A stretch of DNA of 48,041 nucleotides from Deltaproteobacteria bacterium RIFOXYD12_FULL_56_24 (GTDB lineage Bacteria > Desulfobacterota > Desulfobulbia > Desulfobulbales > Desulfurivibrionaceae): positions 1 to 48,041 of the forward strand of contig MGTD01000021.1 of NCBI GenBank assembly GCA_001799285.1, read 5' to 3'. The number at the start of each line of letters is the position of its first letter. Positions within the stretch are counted from its first letter, which is position 1. Shown one piece after another: positions 1 to 6,933 of this stretch. The notes beneath the pieces are model-generated. The model ran no database searches. It saw nothing but the letters and a program-made list of their open reading frames with translations, and had not been told where the DNA came from. A program made the translations under genes and the position numbers.

Positions 1-72
1 CCCAGGGCCTCGACTCTCTTCGTCATACTAAAGTGGTACACTTTCAAATGACCAGAACTGGTACACTTTCAG
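1..72. mobile_element. Probable terminus of an IS21-like insertion sequence
   Basis: Two near-identical direct repeats, TGGTACACTTTCAAATGACC (from 34) and TGGTACACTTTCAGATGACC (from 59), sit directly before the first in-frame ATG of a headless sulfatase gene. Short subterminal direct repeats of this style are known at the ends of IS21-family elements. The rest of the element would lie outside the window, so no transposase is seen. Assignment to IS21 is from recollection of the repeat style and is tentative. Confidence 0.45.
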
Positions 73-843
73 ATGACCATTGACACCTATACCGGAATCG
101 GTTTTGAAAAAAGGTACTACCCGCAGGAATTCGCCGCAGGCTACGATACGTATTTCTCCGCCGGGGACGTGACGGACGAGGATTACATGTTCGATGGGGT
201 GCTTTTTTCCCAGAATCTGGAATTCATCACCAGGCGGATCCGGGAAAACCCGACGCTCCCCCTCTTCAACTACATCATCGGCATGTACGGCCATGCCCCC
301 CACGACCTCAACAACACCAAGCGGCCAATGGTCATCAAAATGCTCGGGAAATTACATGACGAGGGGCTGGAGAAGGCAGTCAACCAGTACTACTATCGCA
401 CCGAGGCCATTGCCACCTTTGTCAAGGGTCTGATCGCGGCAGACCCTAAGTCGCTGATCATCCTGGTGAGCGACCACCTGCCAAGCCTTTCAGGAAGCCA
501 AACCTACCAGGAGCTCAACTATCTCGGCGGCACGACAGAAGCCACTTTTCTCAACCGGATCTACATCATCGAAAACGGCCGACCGGTACGGAAGAACACC
601 ATCCATCACTATGACATTCCCCGCATCATCCTCAACTACGCGACCAGAGGGAAATACTGTCAGGAACATGACTGCAGCTTTACAACCCGCGACACCAGGC
701 TTGCCAAAAACAATTACCGGATAGACTACCTGGATATCATGTCCCAAGCCATGGATACCGCCATCTCCCCTTTCCGCATGATCGACACAAAAACCGCAGG
801 GGGTGCCGTAACTCAGGGACAGCAACGTTCTAAAGGGCCGTAA
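73..843 (+). CDS. C-terminal fragment of a sulfatase / LTA-synthase-like phosphotransferase, 5' end lost
   Basis: The 256 residues look like the distal part of an alkaline-phosphatase-superfamily sulfatase domain. NYIIGMYGHAPHD and ILVSDHLPSLSG resemble the substrate-side and late metal-binding (D-H) motifs of arylsulfatase and phosphoglycerol- or phosphoethanolamine-transferase families. The N-terminal half, with the membrane helices and the nucleophile Thr/Ser, is absent. The reading frame is open only back to a TGA at 49-51, inside the upstream direct repeats, so the ATG at 73 is probably an accidental start created where the mobile element joins. It is most likely a pseudogene remnant; a full-length family member would be about 500-650 residues. 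The substrate cannot be told. Confidence 0.6.
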   Translation: MTIDTYTGIGFEKRYYPQEFAAGYDTYFSAGDVTDEDYMFDGVLFSQNLEFITRRIRENPTLPLFNYIIGMYGHAPHDLNNTKRPMVIKMLGKLHDEGLEKAVNQYYYRTEAIATFVKGLIAADPKSLIILVSDHLPSLSGSQTYQELNYLGGTTEATFLNRIYIIENGRPVRKNTIHHYDIPRIILNYATRGKYCQEHDCSFTTRDTRLAKNNYRIDYLDIMSQAMDTAISPFRMIDTKTAGGAVTQGQQRSKGP

Positions 844-883
844 ATGACCAAGCGACAAAACACGACCATACCCTGACAAGCAC

Positions 884-918
884 AAAAAAAGGGAGTTAAC
901 CGAAAACGGCTAACCCCC
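884..918 (-). terminator. Rho-independent terminator after tRNA-Pro
   Basis: On the minus strand GGGGGTTAGCCG, loop TTTT and CGGTTAACTCCC form a 12-bp stem (two G.T wobbles) followed by seven T. It lies about 11 nt beyond the CCA end of tRNA-Pro and would end that transcript. Confidence 0.8.
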
Positions 919-928
919 TTGCTATTAC

Positions 929-1005
929 TGGTCGGGATGAGAAGATTCGAACTTCCGGCCCCTTGAACCCCATTCAAGTGCGCTACCAGACTGCGCTACA
1001 TCCCG
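929..1005 (-). tRNA. tRNA-Pro(GGG)
   Basis: A 77-nt cloverleaf with encoded CCA. The acceptor stem is CGGGATG/CATCCCG, the anticodon stem CTTGA/TCAAG with loop ATGGGGT gives anticodon GGG, and the T-arm is GGAAG-TTCGAAT-CTTCT. The C at position 1 is typical of bacterial tRNA-Pro. It is the last gene of the minus-strand run and is followed by an intrinsic terminator. Confidence 0.95.
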
Positions 1006-1086
1006 ACAAAAATATCTCTGTTCAACAGGTTGGCCCTATTTAGCACGCCAAAGAGCGCCTGTCAAGCTGGACTCTCGCCAACTCCA

Positions 1087-1509
1087 TTATTCCTCAAGAA
1101 TTTTCTGCAAGGCCAACAACTCCGCCTTGACCTGCGCAAAAATATCTGCATGGCTCCCGAATAACTCCTGCTCCGCTTCGGAGGCGGCAAGATCCTGCTC
1201 CTGTCCGCCGCCATCTCGCACCAAGGCTTTTTTGGCCCCGCTGATGGTGAAGCCCTCATCCTTGAGCAGCCTTTTAATCGCCAGGACCGTTTCCACATCC
1301 ACCCGACGGTAAAGCCGCTGTTTGGACTGGGCCCGCTGCGGGTGGAGAATTCTGAATTCAGACTCCCAGTAGCGAAGCACATGCTGCTTCACCCCGGTTA
1401 TCGCGCACACCTCGCCAATCTTGAAGTACCGCTTGTCAGGAATTCCCGGCAGACGAGCGCCTGCTTTTCCCTGAATTTCATCAAAACTCTGGCAAGATGT
1501 TTTGGTCAC
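1087..1509 (-). CDS. MerR-family transcriptional regulator
   Basis: A 140-residue protein with a MerR-type winged helix-turn-helix at about residues 27-95 ([43 protein letters not shown]) and a helical C-terminus that is probably a dimerisation coiled coil. No cysteine pattern or effector-binding domain is visible, so it belongs with the short MerR-like proteins found next to ihfA in many proteobacteria rather than with the metal sensors. It starts 9 nt after the ihfA stop and is probably cotranscribed with the pheST-ihfA operon. Its target is unknown. Confidence 0.85.
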   Translation of the reverse strand: MTKTSCQSFDEIQGKAGARLPGIPDKRYFKIGEVCAITGVKQHVLRYWESEFRILHPQRAQSKQRLYRRVDVETVLAIKRLLKDEGFTISGAKKALVRDGGGQEQDLAASEAEQELFGSHADIFAQVKAELLALQKILEE

Positions 1510-1518
1510 ACTGTTCCT

Positions 1519-1812
1519 TTATTCCTTGTTCAAATTCTCCCGGACCACCTTGCTGGGCCTGAAGGATACCATGTGCCGTTTGGAGATCTCCATGGTTTCA
1601 CCGGTTCTGGGGTTGCGTCCCACCCGTGAGGATTTTTTCCGCACGGTGAAGGTACCGAACTGGACGATCTTGATGGCCTCTCCCTGCAGCAAGGTTTTCT
1701 TAAGCGCTTCAAAAACCACATCAACCATTTCTCCGGCGCTCCGCTGAGAAAACCCCATCTTCTCATTGATGGTCTGCGAAAGCTCTTTCCTGGTAAGATT
1801 GGATCGTTTCAT
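1519..1812 (-). CDS. ihfA: Integration host factor alpha subunit
   Basis: A 97-residue HU/IHF-fold DNA-bending protein. The DNA-intercalating beta-arm RNPRTGE and the KIVQFGTFTVRKK core are intact, and the position right after pheT is the classical ihfA location. IHF alpha pairs with IHF beta to bend DNA, for example between enhancer and promoter at sigma-54 promoters, which is relevant to the promoters inferred at 43-46 kb. The start is the only reasonable ATG, 3 nt after the pheT stop. Confidence 0.93.
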   Translation of the reverse strand: MKRSNLTRKELSQTINEKMGFSQRSAGEMVDVVFEALKKTLLQGEAIKIVQFGTFTVRKKSSRVGRNPRTGETMEISKRHMVSFRPSKVVRENLNKE

Positions 1813-1815
1813 CTA

Positions 1816-4239
1816 TTATGCCTCACGTAACTCACCGTTAAAATGGAAAATCATCATCTCGATAATTTTTTGGTGGATCTTGCCAACTGTTTCGTCATCC
1901 AGGGTTCTATCGAGCGCCCGATAGGTGATGGAGATTGCCACACTCTTTTTCCCGGCCTCGATGTTTTTGCCTTGGAATACATCGAAAATTTCGGCCTGTT
2001 CAACAAGCTTCTCCCCGCACCCCTTGATGGCGGAAAGCATCTCTCCGGCAGCAACCCCCTCCGGGACGATGAGGGCCAGGTCCCACTTGACAAAGGGGAA
2101 CTTGGGCAAAGGCGCAAAAGTTCTGGCCGTGGCCGAAAAACTGCCGAGCGCGGCAAGATCGAGATCAACAAAAAAGGCCTGCTGCTTGATGCCAAAACCC
2201 TTCAGGGTTTTCTGGTTAAAGGCCCCGCACCAGCCCAAAACCTTCTCCTCTCCCATGACGGTCATGATCATGTCCGGCTCGGCATAGAGAGGCGCATGCC
2301 CGACCTGGCACGCTTGGCAGGTGATTACAGCGGAAAGCCGCAGACTCTCAATAATCTGTGCCACCACCCCCTTGAGATCGAAGATATCTGCGGGGCTTTC
2401 CCCGACATGGAGCGCGGGAGCCCCGGGATTGCGGCGGACGGAAACAACCGCGGCCAGGCGGAAAGGTTCCACGGGCTGCCCGCTGCCCAGAGGGTGGAAA
2501 ACCTTGCCGATTTCAAAAAGCCGAACATCATGACTCTGGTGATTGAGATTGCGGCGCAGGTTTTCAAGAAGCCCAGGCAGCAAGGTGGTGCGCAACACAC
2601 TCTGATCTTCCGCCAGAGGGTTCAGTAGATGCACACTCCGCCGTCTGGCATCGTCCGCAGCCAACCCCAGCAGATCATGATGCTGCGGGGCCACGAAGCT
2701 GTAGTTGATCGCCTCATAAAACCCAAGAGCGGTGAGGGTTCCGGCCACCTTTTTCCGCAGCTCCCGGAGGGAATCCGGCTCGGAAAAATTCATCGGCACC
2801 ATGGGCAAGGTGGTAGGCAGCAGATTGTACCCCACGATCCGGGCAACCTCTTCGATAAGGTCAACCTCCCGCTCAAGATCAACCCGGAAACTCGGGGGCG
2901 TCACCCGCAGGGTATCGTCATCGACCATTTCCGCGATAATTTCTATGGAGGCCAGGGCCGCAGCAATCCGCGCCAGACTGAGATCCATGCCCAGGAGCGC
3001 CCGCGTCCGTGTACCACGCAGGGTGATGGGGGATGGGTCGTCAACGCCGTCATGGTAATCAACGCCCCCGACAACGATCTCCCCGCCGGCCAAAGCGGCC
3101 ATGAGCTGGACAGCACGCTCCATGGCCCTGGGCACACCTTGCGGATCAACACCCCGTTCAAAACGGTAGGAAGCCTCGGTGTTCAGATTGAGCCTGGAAG
3201 CGGCACGCCGAATACCGATGGCGGCAAAACAGGCGCTTTCCAGAAGAACGTCGCAGGTCTGAGCATCAACCTCAGAATTGGCTCCGCCCATGATCCCGGC
3301 CACGGCCACCGGCTTTTCTCCATCGCAAATCAGCAGCATCTCCCCGTCCAGCTGGTGCTCGGCCCCGTCCAGGGTGGCCAGGCTCTCGCCGGACCTTGCC
3401 CGGCGGACCACGATTCTGCTCCCGGCCAGCTTGTTGAAATCAAAGGCGTGCAGGGGCTGGCCGTACTCGAGCATGACAAAGTTGCTGATATCAACGATGT
3501 TGTTAATCGGGCGCAAGCCCACGGCCAGCAACCGCTGTTGCAGCCACCAAGGAGAAGGCCCGATCTTTACCTTCTTGATCAACCTGGCCATGTAGCGCGG
3601 GCAATCAGCGGCGGATTCCACCTCCACGCCGAAGGGAAGATTCTCCCCGCTCAGCACGGGAAGCGTCCCCACCGGCGGGGTAATCCGCTTGCCGACCACC
3701 CCGCCGATCTCCCGAGCAATCCCCAGCACACTGGCGCAATCGGGCCGGTTAGGGGTGAGATCAACCTCGATCATGGTATCAACCAGCCGCAGGGCCTGGC
3801 TGATCGGCTGCCCCGGCTGAAGGTCCGCCGCCAGCTCCATAATCCCGGCCTGTCCCTCGCCGATCCCGAGTTCCTTGGCAGAGCAGAGCATGCCGCAGGA
3901 TTGTTCCCCGCGAATCTTGGTCGGTTTGATAGTGAAGCCGCCTGGCAAGACCGCGCCTGGCAAGGCAAGAGGGGTGAGAAGTCCGGCGCGCGCGTTGGGC
4001 GCACCACAGACGACCCGCACAAGCTCCTGGCCGGCATTCACCTCACAGAGCACCAGCTTGTCCGCATTGGGATGGGGCGAAACCGCTTCGATTCTGGCAA
4101 CCACAACCCCGGCCAGCTCCGGATAACACGGCACACAGGCGTCCACCTCAAGGCCGAGCATAGTGAGGTGATCAGCAATCTGCGCCGGTTCCAGATCGGT
4201 GTCAATGTATTCGCGCAGCCAGTTAAGCGTAAACTTCAT
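1816..4239 (-). CDS. pheT: Phenylalanine--tRNA ligase beta subunit
   Basis: 807 residues, the usual size for bacterial PheT. Visible in order are the N-terminal segment MKFTLNWLREYID, the EMAP-type tRNA-binding domain (about 40-150), the B3/B4 editing region, the B5 domain, the catalytic-like core (GFYEAINYSFV) and the C-terminal ferredoxin-fold anticodon-binding domain (PKFPFVKWDLALIVP). It forms the alpha2-beta2 enzyme with PheS and charges tRNA-Phe in the cytoplasm. An unusually long gap of 219 bp separates it from pheS, whereas the two are normally nearly adjacent. The Shine-Dalgarno in front of the ATG is weak. Confidence 0.97.
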   Translation of the reverse strand: MKFTLNWLREYIDTDLEPAQIADHLTMLGLEVDACVPCYPELAGVVVARIEAVSPHPNADKLVLCEVNAGQELVRVVCGAPNARAGLLTPLALPGAVLPGGFTIKPTKIRGEQSCGMLCSAKELGIGEGQAGIMELAADLQPGQPISQALRLVDTMIEVDLTPNRPDCASVLGIAREIGGVVGKRITPPVGTLPVLSGENLPFGVEVESAADCPRYMARLIKKVKIGPSPWWLQQRLLAVGLRPINNIVDISNFVMLEYGQPLHAFDFNKLAGSRIVVRRARSGESLATLDGAEHQLDGEMLLICDGEKPVAVAGIMGGANSEVDAQTCDVLLESACFAAIGIRRAASRLNLNTEASYRFERGVDPQGVPRAMERAVQLMAALAGGEIVVGGVDYHDGVDDPSPITLRGTRTRALLGMDLSLARIAAALASIEIIAEMVDDDTLRVTPPSFRVDLEREVDLIEEVARIVGYNLLPTTLPMVPMNFSEPDSLRELRKKVAGTLTALGFYEAINYSFVAPQHHDLLGLAADDARRRSVHLLNPLAEDQSVLRTTLLPGLLENLRRNLNHQSHDVRLFEIGKVFHPLGSGQPVEPFRLAAVVSVRRNPGAPALHVGESPADIFDLKGVVAQIIESLRLSAVITCQACQVGHAPLYAEPDMIMTVMGEEKVLGWCGAFNQKTLKGFGIKQQAFFVDLDLAALGSFSATARTFAPLPKFPFVKWDLALIVPEGVAAGEMLSAIKGCGEKLVEQAEIFDVFQGKNIEAGKKSVAISITYRALDRTLDDETVGKIHQKIIEMMIFHFNGELREA

Positions 4240-4288
4240 GGATGGTGTCTTTTGGTCGTCGCCCCAAAGGGGCCTAAGCCGCCGTCAT

Positions 4289-4312
4289 AAAAAAACGGCA
4301 TAAAAGAGCCGT
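4289..4312 (-). terminator. Weak hairpin plus T7 in the pheS-pheT spacer (attenuator-like)
   Basis: On the minus strand ACGGC, an 8-nt loop and GCCGT are followed by seven T. The stem is only 5 bp, so termination would be partial. A second hairpin with the same stem word (CGGCA-CGTTA-TGCCG) lies earlier in the same spacer. It could tune pheT expression relative to pheS, or be a chance structure. Confidence 0.35.
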
Positions 4313-4458
4313 AGCAGCATCTGCAACAACGGCGATGGTTATTCTGTAACAACTCCTGAGCCGTCGTAAACAAATAACTGTAACATTCTCATATCGTAAG
4401 CGGCATAACGTGCCGTAATAAAATAGAAAAGAATGTAATGATTATTTTTTAACGGCCC

Positions 4459-5478
4459 CTAAAATTGGGAAAGAAAACGGAGATCGTTTTCGTAAAAAAG
4501 CCGGATATCGGTGATGCCATATTTTAGCATAGCAATCCTCTCGATCCCCAGACCAAAGGCAAAACCGCTGTACTCTTCCGGATCATAGCCGACCTTTTTA
4601 AAGACCTCCGGGTCGATCATCCCGGCACCTAAAATCTCTAGCCAGCCTGTGTGTTTGCACACCCGGCACCCCTTACCGCCACAGAGCACGCAACCGATAT
4701 CCACCTCGGCGCTGGGCTCGGTAAAGGGGAAAAAACTGGGACGGAAACGGATGGGGGTTTTTTCAGCAAACATTCTGGTGATGAACACCGAAAGCACGCC
4801 CTTGAGGTCGGCGAAGGAGATGTGACGATCGACAAGAAACCCTTCCACCTGATGAAACATGGGGGTATGGGTGATATCCGAATCGCAGCGGTACACCTTG
4901 CCCGGCGCAATCACCCGCAAGGGCGGCTGCTCCTTCTCCATGATCCTGGCCTGCATGGGCGAGGTATGGGTTCTGAGCAGCAGGGTGTCGCTGATATAGA
5001 AGGTGTCGTGCATGGCCCGGGCCGGGTGATGCGGCGGGATATTCAAGGCCTCAAAATTATAAAAATCGACCTCGACATCCGGCCCCTCAGCCACCGCAAA
5101 GCCCAGCCCCTCGAAGATGGCGCAAACCGACGTCATTACCTGGGTCACCGGATGCAGCTTGCCAAATGGAGACCGCCGTCCTGGCAGGGTCAAATCCAGT
5201 TTGGCCTGGGTACTTTCAATACCAACCTCTCCCAGCCTGGCTTCAAGCTCGGAAAAAGTGGATTCCAACTCCTGCTTTATCTCGTTGGCCAGCTGCCCGA
5301 GTCTAGGGCGTTCCGCGGCAGGGGCCTGCCCCAATTGCCGCAAAACAAGGGTAAACTCCCCTTTGCGGCCCAGATATCTGACCCGAAACGGTTCAAGTTC
5401 GTCTAGCGTGGATATTGCGGCTAGTTCTTCACCGGCAGCGGCTTTCAGGCGCAGCAGTTCTTCTTGCATGCTGGGCAC
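4459..5478 (-). CDS. pheS: Phenylalanine--tRNA ligase alpha subunit
   Basis: A 339-residue class II synthetase catalytic subunit. It has the N-terminal coiled-coil arm (about 1-90), motif 2 (FHQVEGFLVD), the cysteine-rich CVLCGGKGCRVCKHTGW segment typical of bacterial PheS, and motif 3 GFAFGLGIERIAMLKYG. It activates phenylalanine and acts with PheT. It starts 8 nt after rplT, so it is translationally close to the ribosomal protein genes; no pheM-like leader ORF fits in the gap. Confidence 0.97.
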   Translation of the reverse strand: MPSMQEELLRLKAAAGEELAAISTLDELEPFRVRYLGRKGEFTLVLRQLGQAPAAERPRLGQLANEIKQELESTFSELEARLGEVGIESTQAKLDLTLPGRRSPFGKLHPVTQVMTSVCAIFEGLGFAVAEGPDVEVDFYNFEALNIPPHHPARAMHDTFYISDTLLLRTHTSPMQARIMEKEQPPLRVIAPGKVYRCDSDITHTPMFHQVEGFLVDRHISFADLKGVLSVFITRMFAEKTPIRFRPSFFPFTEPSAEVDIGCVLCGGKGCRVCKHTGWLEILGAGMIDPEVFKKVGYDPEEYSGFAFGLGIERIAMLKYGITDIRLFYENDLRFLSQF

Positions 5479-5486
5479 GGCAACAA

Positions 5487-5840
5487 TCAGTTGTTGACGC
5501 CAGCCAGCTTGGAAACCTGAGTGAAGGTCCCCGGATCAAGAACGGCCAGATGGGCGAGTACCTTGCGGTCCAACTCAACATTTACCTTCTTCAGGGCGCC
5601 CATCATCCGGCTGTAGGTGGTGTTGTTTTCGTGGCAAGCCGCGCCGATCCGGACAATCCAGAGCTTCCGAAAATCACGCTTCTTCTGCCGACGGTCCCGG
5701 TAGGCGTAAACCAGTGCCCTATCAACGGCTTCTGTTGCCGTTCTGTAAAGACTGTTCCGGCCACCGATAAAGCCACTGGCCAACTTCAAAACCTTCTTTC
5801 TTCTCCGGCGCGCTTTAAATCCACGTGTTACGCGAGGCAT
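5487..5840 (-). CDS. rplT: 50S ribosomal protein L20
   Basis: L20 begins MPRVTRGFKARRRRKKV and is about 117 residues long. The ATG at 5840 is preferred over the upstream in-frame ATG because it gives the conserved N-terminus and has AAGGAGAA at the right distance. L20 binds 23S rRNA and commonly represses the rpmI-rplT operon through its leader. A small hairpin CGACG/CGTCG lies just ahead of the SD in the 98-nt rpmI-rplT spacer, but no specific L20 site could be assigned. Confidence 0.97.
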   Translation of the reverse strand: MPRVTRGFKARRRRKKVLKLASGFIGGRNSLYRTATEAVDRALVYAYRDRRQKKRDFRKLWIVRIGAACHENNTTYSRMMGALKKVNVELDRKVLAHLAVLDPGTFTQVSKLAGVNN

Positions 5841-5938
5841 CGTACTTCTCCTTATTGACATTCTCCGACGTTTTTCCCGTCGGCAGTTTTTACACTGGTA
5901 ATAATCTTGAGGCGGACTGCGACAGCTTCGCCGTTTGT

Positions 5939-6136
5939 TTACAGGTAAGGCAACAGACGCTTGATTCCCTTAAGATTGGTGGCGTCAACAATTCCGGCCT
6001 GTCTCAGGTTTCTTTTCCGTTTGGTACTCTTCTTGGTGAGGATATGGCTGGTAAAGGCCTTGCGGCGGACAATCTTGCCGGTGCCTGTACACTTGAACCG
6101 CTTGGCAGCCCCTCTGTTTGTTTTCATCTTCGGCAT
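5939..6136 (-). CDS. rpmI: 50S ribosomal protein L35
   Basis: 65 residues beginning [15 protein letters not shown], the signature L35 N-terminus, and highly basic throughout. It lies between infC and rplT as in most bacteria. The 165-nt gap to infC is almost filled by a structured repeat (6195-6301), which is unusual within this normally tight operon. Confidence 0.97.
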   Translation of the reverse strand: MPKMKTNRGAAKRFKCTGTGKIVRRKAFTSHILTKKSTKRKRNLRQAGIVDATNLKGIKRLLPYL

Positions 6137-6194
6137 AATGTTCTCCCTTTGAACTACTAAGCTAAAACCAAAAATCAGACTTAAACATCACAAT

Positions 6195-6301
6195 TGTAAT
6201 CACTCAACATACCGTAGCTGCCAGGCAGAAGCCTGCGACGTGTGCTGGTGCACATGAGCAGGCTGATAACAACGCAGATGCGGTGCGGCTGAATGGTTAC
6301 G
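6195..6301 (-). repeat. Structured repeat, copy A (infC-rpmI spacer)
   Basis: The core at 6214-6283 (70 nt) matches the reverse complement of 9110-9179 at 69 of 70 positions. Read on minus it folds as GCCTGC-TCA-TGTGC-(ACCA)-GCACA-CGTC-GCAGGC, enclosed by GTTGTTA/TGGCAGC. The one core difference from copy B changes a U-A pair into U.G, keeping the helix. The outer arms (CGTAACCATTCAG on the 5' side) are still largely complementary but differ completely from those of copy B. It abuts the infC stop codon directly. Confidence 0.85.
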
Positions 6302-6844
6302 TTATTTCGGCCCGACAAACATGGCCATCTGCCGCCCTTCCATCTTGGGAGGCTGCAGGATAACCGCGTCTTCCTTCAACTCCTCGACCACTTTGTTCAG
6401 AACCTCCATGCCGAGAGTATCGGCATAAACTATCTCACGGCCGCGAAAACGCAAGGTGATCTTAACCTTGTTCTTCTGCTGCAGAAACTTCTTAATATTC
6501 TTGATCTTGAATTCGAGATCATGCTTCTCGGTCTTGGGCCGGAGCTTGATTTCCTTGACCTCGATAACTGTCTGTTTCTTCTTGGCTTCCTGCTGTTTCT
6601 TGGACTGCTCGTAGCGAAACTTGCCAAAATCCATGATCCGGCAAACCGGCGGAACGGCCGCAGCCGAAAGTTCAACAAGATCCAGCCCTGCCGCTTCGGC
6701 ATTTGCCAGCGCTTCACGGACAGAGACGACCCCTACCTGTTGCCCTTCCTGATCGATGAGCCGGACTTCCTTGCAATCAATCTCATGATTGATTCTGGCC
6801 CGCACTTCCCGCTCTGGTCGGTCACCAATTTTTTTTCCTTTGAT
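6302..6844 (-). CDS. infC: Translation initiation factor IF-3, probable AUC start
   Basis: A 180-residue IF-3 with the N-domain (INHEIDCKEVRLIDQEG), a lysine-rich linker (about 85-100) and the C-domain (KEIKLRPKTEKHDLEFKI to the end). The codon order ATC-AAA-GGA-AAA parallels the start of E. coli infC (ATT-AAA-GGC-GGA). GGAGG at 6852-6856 is 7 nt from this ATC but only 1 nt from the in-frame ATG at 6848-6850, so initiation at ATC (6842-6844) is preferred. IF-3 discriminates against such starts and so represses its own synthesis in enterics. If the ATG were used, the protein would be two residues longer. Confidence 0.93.
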   Translation of the reverse strand: MKGKKIGDRPEREVRARINHEIDCKEVRLIDQEGQQVGVVSVREALANAEAAGLDLVELSAAAVPPVCRIMDFGKFRYEQSKKQQEAKKKQTVIEVKEIKLRPKTEKHDLEFKIKNIKKFLQQKNKVKITLRFRGREIVYADTLGMEVLNKVVEELKEDAVILQPPKMEGRQMAMFVGPK

Positions 6845-6856
6845 ACTCATACCTCC
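6842..6856 (-). promoter_or_regulatory. infC ribosome binding site and rare AUC start
   Basis: GGAGG followed by TATGAGT and then ATC. The spacing decides the start: the ATG inside the spacer is too close to the SD to be used efficiently. This matches the IF-3 autoregulation known for infC in other bacteria. Confidence 0.65.
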
Positions 6857-6933
6857 GTACAGATGATTCTGGAAACACCGCACGCGATGCTTGGCATCGG
6901 CACGCTGAAATATGACATAATACTCTGAACCAC

